From assembly GCA_964247055.1 (NCBI GenBank), contig OZ176052.1:3844001-3908000 (forward strand): 64,000 nt of DNA. Reading direction: 5' to 3'. Each line of letters opens with the position of its first letter. The stretch's first letter is position 1. The notes below the pieces were generated by a model that was not told where the DNA came from, made no database searches, and was given only the letters and a program-made list of their open reading frames with translations. Shown piece by piece: positions 60,765 to 64,000 of this stretch. The stretch is from Paragordius varius. Lineage: Eukaryota; Nematomorpha. A program made the translations under genes and the position numbers.

Positions 60765-61575
60765 ATTGATAAAACTTGATATTATTGTTTATTATCATTT
60801 TAGCAGATAACAATTTTTTCAATAGCCTAATATCATATAGTTAGGGTTTTTAAGACTTGAAAATCGCGTTTTATTTTTAACATACTTAAAAGACAATAAT
60901 TTTTTAATGAATTATTTTAAATATTTTTAAATTATTTATTAGATAAATTTACTATTATTATAACATTCATATTTTATTCAGTAAAAAAACTTATATATCA
61001 AATAAAACTATATTGTTTTTTATTTTTTCACATTTTTGTCATCTGGTTTATGAAAAACTTATACTGTTTTATTTTGGTACATGAGCAGGAGTTATAAAGT
61101 ATATAAATTAATGCAAAATGGGTTTTTAAAGTCGTGGAATATCAGCCAACAATACGTACAAATCCCTGTAACCGGTTTGTTTTATTACAAATTAATATTT
61201 TTACTGGAATTCGTACGGAATTTTTGTTGATATTCCACTACTTGTGAATCCTATTTTGTATCAATTTATATACTTTGTAATTCCCGCTCATGTATGATAT
61301 CAATATAAAACAGTAAATTTTTTATACAGTCATAAACCAAATGACAAAAAAAATGAAATAATAAAAACAATATTTTTAGTTTTATTTTGATATATAAATT
61401 TTTTTCACTGGATAAAATATGAATGCTAAGATTTTAATAGTGAGTTTAGCTAGTAAATAATAATTGATATGGTTTCAACAAAAAATTTTTTGTCTTTAAT
61501 TATCGCGAAACTATATGATTTTAGGCTATTTTCAAATTGTAAACTGCTAACCTAATCTCTCAAGTTTTATTAATA
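60765..61575. repeat. Large palindrome, arms about 400 bases
   Basis: The left arm (ATAAAACTTGATATTATTG ... TAGCCTAATATCATATAG ... GTGGAATATCAGCCAACA) and the right arm (TTGTTGATATTCCAC ... CTATATGATTTTAGGCTA ... CAAGTTTTAT) are inverted copies around a centre near 61190. The arms have drifted by small changes but align along most of their length. No coding sequence was found. It may be a foldback or MITE-type element. Confidence 0.8.
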
Positions 61576-61734
61576 TAATTATCCATATTTTCCCTTTTTG
61601 CCACCATTTTAATTTACTTTTGCGGCAAATGAATTCACTGGTCATTATCTATCTCATGAATAAATGACGACCTAGTTTTTAAAATATTGAGAGAAAATCA
61701 AAATTGAGCAAAAAGGGAAATTAAGGATAATTAA

Positions 61735-61990
61735 AAAAAATAATGATAAAACTTGAGATAATATGTTTTATTATATGTTAGCAGTTTACAATTTATAAAT
61801 AGCCTAAAAACATATAGTTAGGGTTTTACCAACTTAGATCAAAAAATCGCGTTTTTCTTTTAACATACTCAAAGACAAAAAAATTTTATGAAACTAAATC
61901 AAAAAAATTTCTTAATTATTTACTAGCTCAAGTCACTATTAAAATCTTAACATTCATAATTTTGTTTTTTTTCATAAGATAATTAATTCA
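61735..61990 (+). repeat. Third partial copy of the palindrome arm
   Basis: Shares ATGATAAAACTTGAGATAAT, GTTAGCAGTTTACAATTT, AAATAGCCTAAAAACATATAG, TAGGGTTTTA and AAAAATCGCGTTTTTCTTTTA with the left arm of the adjacent palindrome, in the same orientation as that arm. This makes the arm sequence a three-copy local repeat. Confidence 0.8.
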
Positions 61991-62545
61991 TTGGACGCAA
62001 AATATTTGTTGACCACCTAGTTTTTGAAATATTGAGAGAAAATATTTGGGCAAATAGATAGTTTTTAATTAATATTTTAATAGTTTACATAACTTATTGA
62101 AAATATTCTGTTGAACAATTGCGACATTCATCCTTATCAACATGTGTGGTCACTTAATTTTTGGGCGAGACAAACGTTAATATACAATCATGACGCCGAA
62201 ATTATAAATAGATTGCGATGTTAAAGGTACAAAATATGTATTAACGTTTTTTTATCATACATCAACGATGGTATTTTTTTAAAGTATACCTTAGCGCCGA
62301 ATATAGCATATCTTTTATTAAAACACACTCAAATTTTTACTTTTTTTAGAATATTTCATTCCGTAATTTCTAATTTCGTATACGCAACCCATATATTTAT
62401 TATTTCATGAACATTTATTGGATTATTTGAGAGATATTAATTTTAAAAATAAAAAAACTCATAAATTAACAAATTTTTTGCAAATTTTCAATATGGGTTG
62501 GTAAAATTACAAAAGTATTAATTTTCACATATCAAAAGTTTTGAA
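61991..62545. other. Intergenic stretch; nothing recognised
   Basis: AT-rich DNA between the palindrome and the 3' end of the second micro-exon gene. It may include that gene's 3' untranslated region (transcribed toward lower coordinates). No other gene or RNA was seen. Confidence 0.5.
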
Positions 62546-62582
62546 TTAGGGTTTGAATGGTTGCTTCTTGCATATCTTATCC

Positions 62583-63911
62583 TCAACCTAAATAAAATTT
62601 ATATTGGTTAATAAAACAAATTATTCTAAGAGCTAATTTTTATTTATAAACTATACCTCTTGGTGGTGGTCCATCATCTCTACCGCCTCTCCCGCCACCT
62701 CTACCACCATTTCTTCCATTATTGCCCCGCCCTAAAAATAGATACGATTTTTCAAAGTTAAGAGATATGGATCTGAATTTAATCTATGGTTTTAATTATG
62801 CTTCTTTAAAATATTCTTGAATGTAAAATAGTTTGCATTAGATAGCTAAATGTATATTCTTGCGGATTTTTTTGTATAAAAAAGTAATAGATTCCAAAAT
62901 TTTTATGTCATTGTTAATTTAATTATAAACAATTTGTCACCGCTGGTATCGAAAATTGTATATTTAAAACGATTCTTAAAAATTATAAATCAACTTCGAT
63001 TCTAATTTTTTTATTTAACTAAATCATAGGTTATGGAAGCGGTTTCTAAATATGTTTATAATGTAATTGATTGTGACTAAGCACTTTTAATCCGGTTCCA
63101 AAACCGGTTAAAATAGAGCATAGGATAACTTAAATATCGAAATATCAGAAATTCAAAGAATGCGATCGTTTTTACTTAAATAAATTTTATAAGAGTGACT
63201 ATTATTTATATTTACGATCATCCGTAAAAAGTTCAATTTATGATTATTAACATAAATTATAAACAAAATATGTCGTTGCTAAATAATGCTTTGATTGTTA
63301 CAAATTAGTTTTGATAACATTTGAATCTATGTAAGAAAAAATTCCAAAAGTTTGATATGATTAAAACATCATCCATAGCGCAATTTTTAATACGCCTAAA
63401 TGTAATAATTAACTATCTAATTTATATTGCTATGAAATTGTTGTCAGTTTTACAAAATAAGATGCCGACATAATTAGATTTTTTTGATACTTGTCGTTTC
63501 AAATTTTTATATAAATAAAAGATATATTTATTTATATAAGTATAATATCGATAAATTGCATTATTTTTCAGAAATTATTAATTATATTGATATTAGAGAC
63601 AGCCAATTTTTTCAAATTAAAATTAATTATACAAATATTAAATAATTTTAAAGTGATTTTTCTAAGAGACCATCTCTTTTATGGGGATTACGATATTGAT
63701 TTGCTTAGTTTATTCAGAATTTTTTCTTTAATAGATTTGTAAATTTCTTTATTATATTTTTGATCGAAATAGGCAATATAAATTATTGGCAAATTATTCT
63801 TAAATTTTTTATTTTTACTGATGTTTACATAAAAATATTTATATTATAATGAATATTTGGTAATATAAATTATTTTACCTGATCTTGGGTTTGGGTTTCC
63901 TCCTCCAATTC
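62583..63911 (-). CDS. Second micro-exon gene, 3' part: Gly/Arg/Asn-rich protein (5' end outside window)
   Basis: Two clear exons on the minus strand: 63911-63879 (33 bases, reading IGGGNPNPRS) and 62731-62657 (75 bases, reading RGNNGRNGGRGGGRGGRDDG then PPPRG). Both are multiples of three, both are phase 1, and both have consensus AG and GT borders. A likely last exon begins at 62587 and contributes only the end of a glycine codon plus TGA (62585-62583). This mirrors the first micro-exon gene, whose last exon also gives Gly then stop. The start, any signal peptide and further exons would lie beyond 64000. RGG-like composition could also suit an RNA-binding tail, but the exon pattern favours a micro-exon gene. 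The function is unknown and the terminal exon is tentative. Confidence 0.65.
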
Positions 63912-64000
63912 CTATTTTAAGAAACAATTATAAAATTATAAGTAAAATTTTTTTGCCCTAAATAAATTCTTATGAGTAATATATTTATCCTGCTTAATAT

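Overview
The window is animal nuclear DNA: very AT-rich, with spliced protein-coding genes separated and interrupted by transposon debris. Three genes belong to recognisable eukaryotic families and could be traced exon by exon: RFC1 (large subunit of the DNA clamp loader), POLR1C/RPAC1 (shared subunit of RNA polymerases I and III) and a goliath-type RING E3 ligase. A DH-PH RhoGEF and a small cysteine-pair protein were also traced completely. Asparagine-rich low-complexity stretches are common in the proteins. No bacterial, phage or CRISPR feature is present. The species cannot be named. A fast-evolving lophotrochozoan (flatworm, or a dicyemid/orthonectid-like parasite) is my best guess, because of two micro-exon genes like those known from parasitic flatworms and a class of introns only 21-27 nt long, which I recall being reported for dicyemids. 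This is inference.

Layout. 1-534: end of a Helitron-like repeat. 1050-1917 (+): tiny secreted-protein gene made of symmetric micro-exons. 2059-4540: intergenic with an old dispersed repeat and a GC-rich patch. 4544-21555 (+): RFC1, 24 exons; one intron holds two LINE copies in inverted orientation and another holds a duplicated exon fragment. 21682-24860 (-): POLR1C, convergent with RFC1. 24861-31896: intergenic, with a decayed LINE and a nested cluster of TTAA-flanked MITEs. 31897-42582 (+): goliath-like membrane RING ligase with a very long cytoplasmic tail. 42583-49762: repeat-rich intergenic, including an apparently complete Helitron-like element. 49763-56084 (+): RhoGEF. 56808-57336 (-): three-exon zinc-binding-like protein. 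57402-62545: more MITEs and a large palindrome. 62583-63911 (-): 3' part of a second micro-exon gene that runs off the right edge.

The genes do not form a pathway. RFC1 and POLR1C are replication and transcription housekeeping genes, the E3 ligase is a membrane-traffic or degradation factor, and the RhoGEF is a cytoskeletal signalling factor. The most unusual content lies in gene structure: (i) a discrete class of eight 21-27-nt introns coexisting with introns of 70-4500 nt, and (ii) two genes near the window ends built from phase-1 symmetric micro-exons that would encode short, low-complexity proteins.
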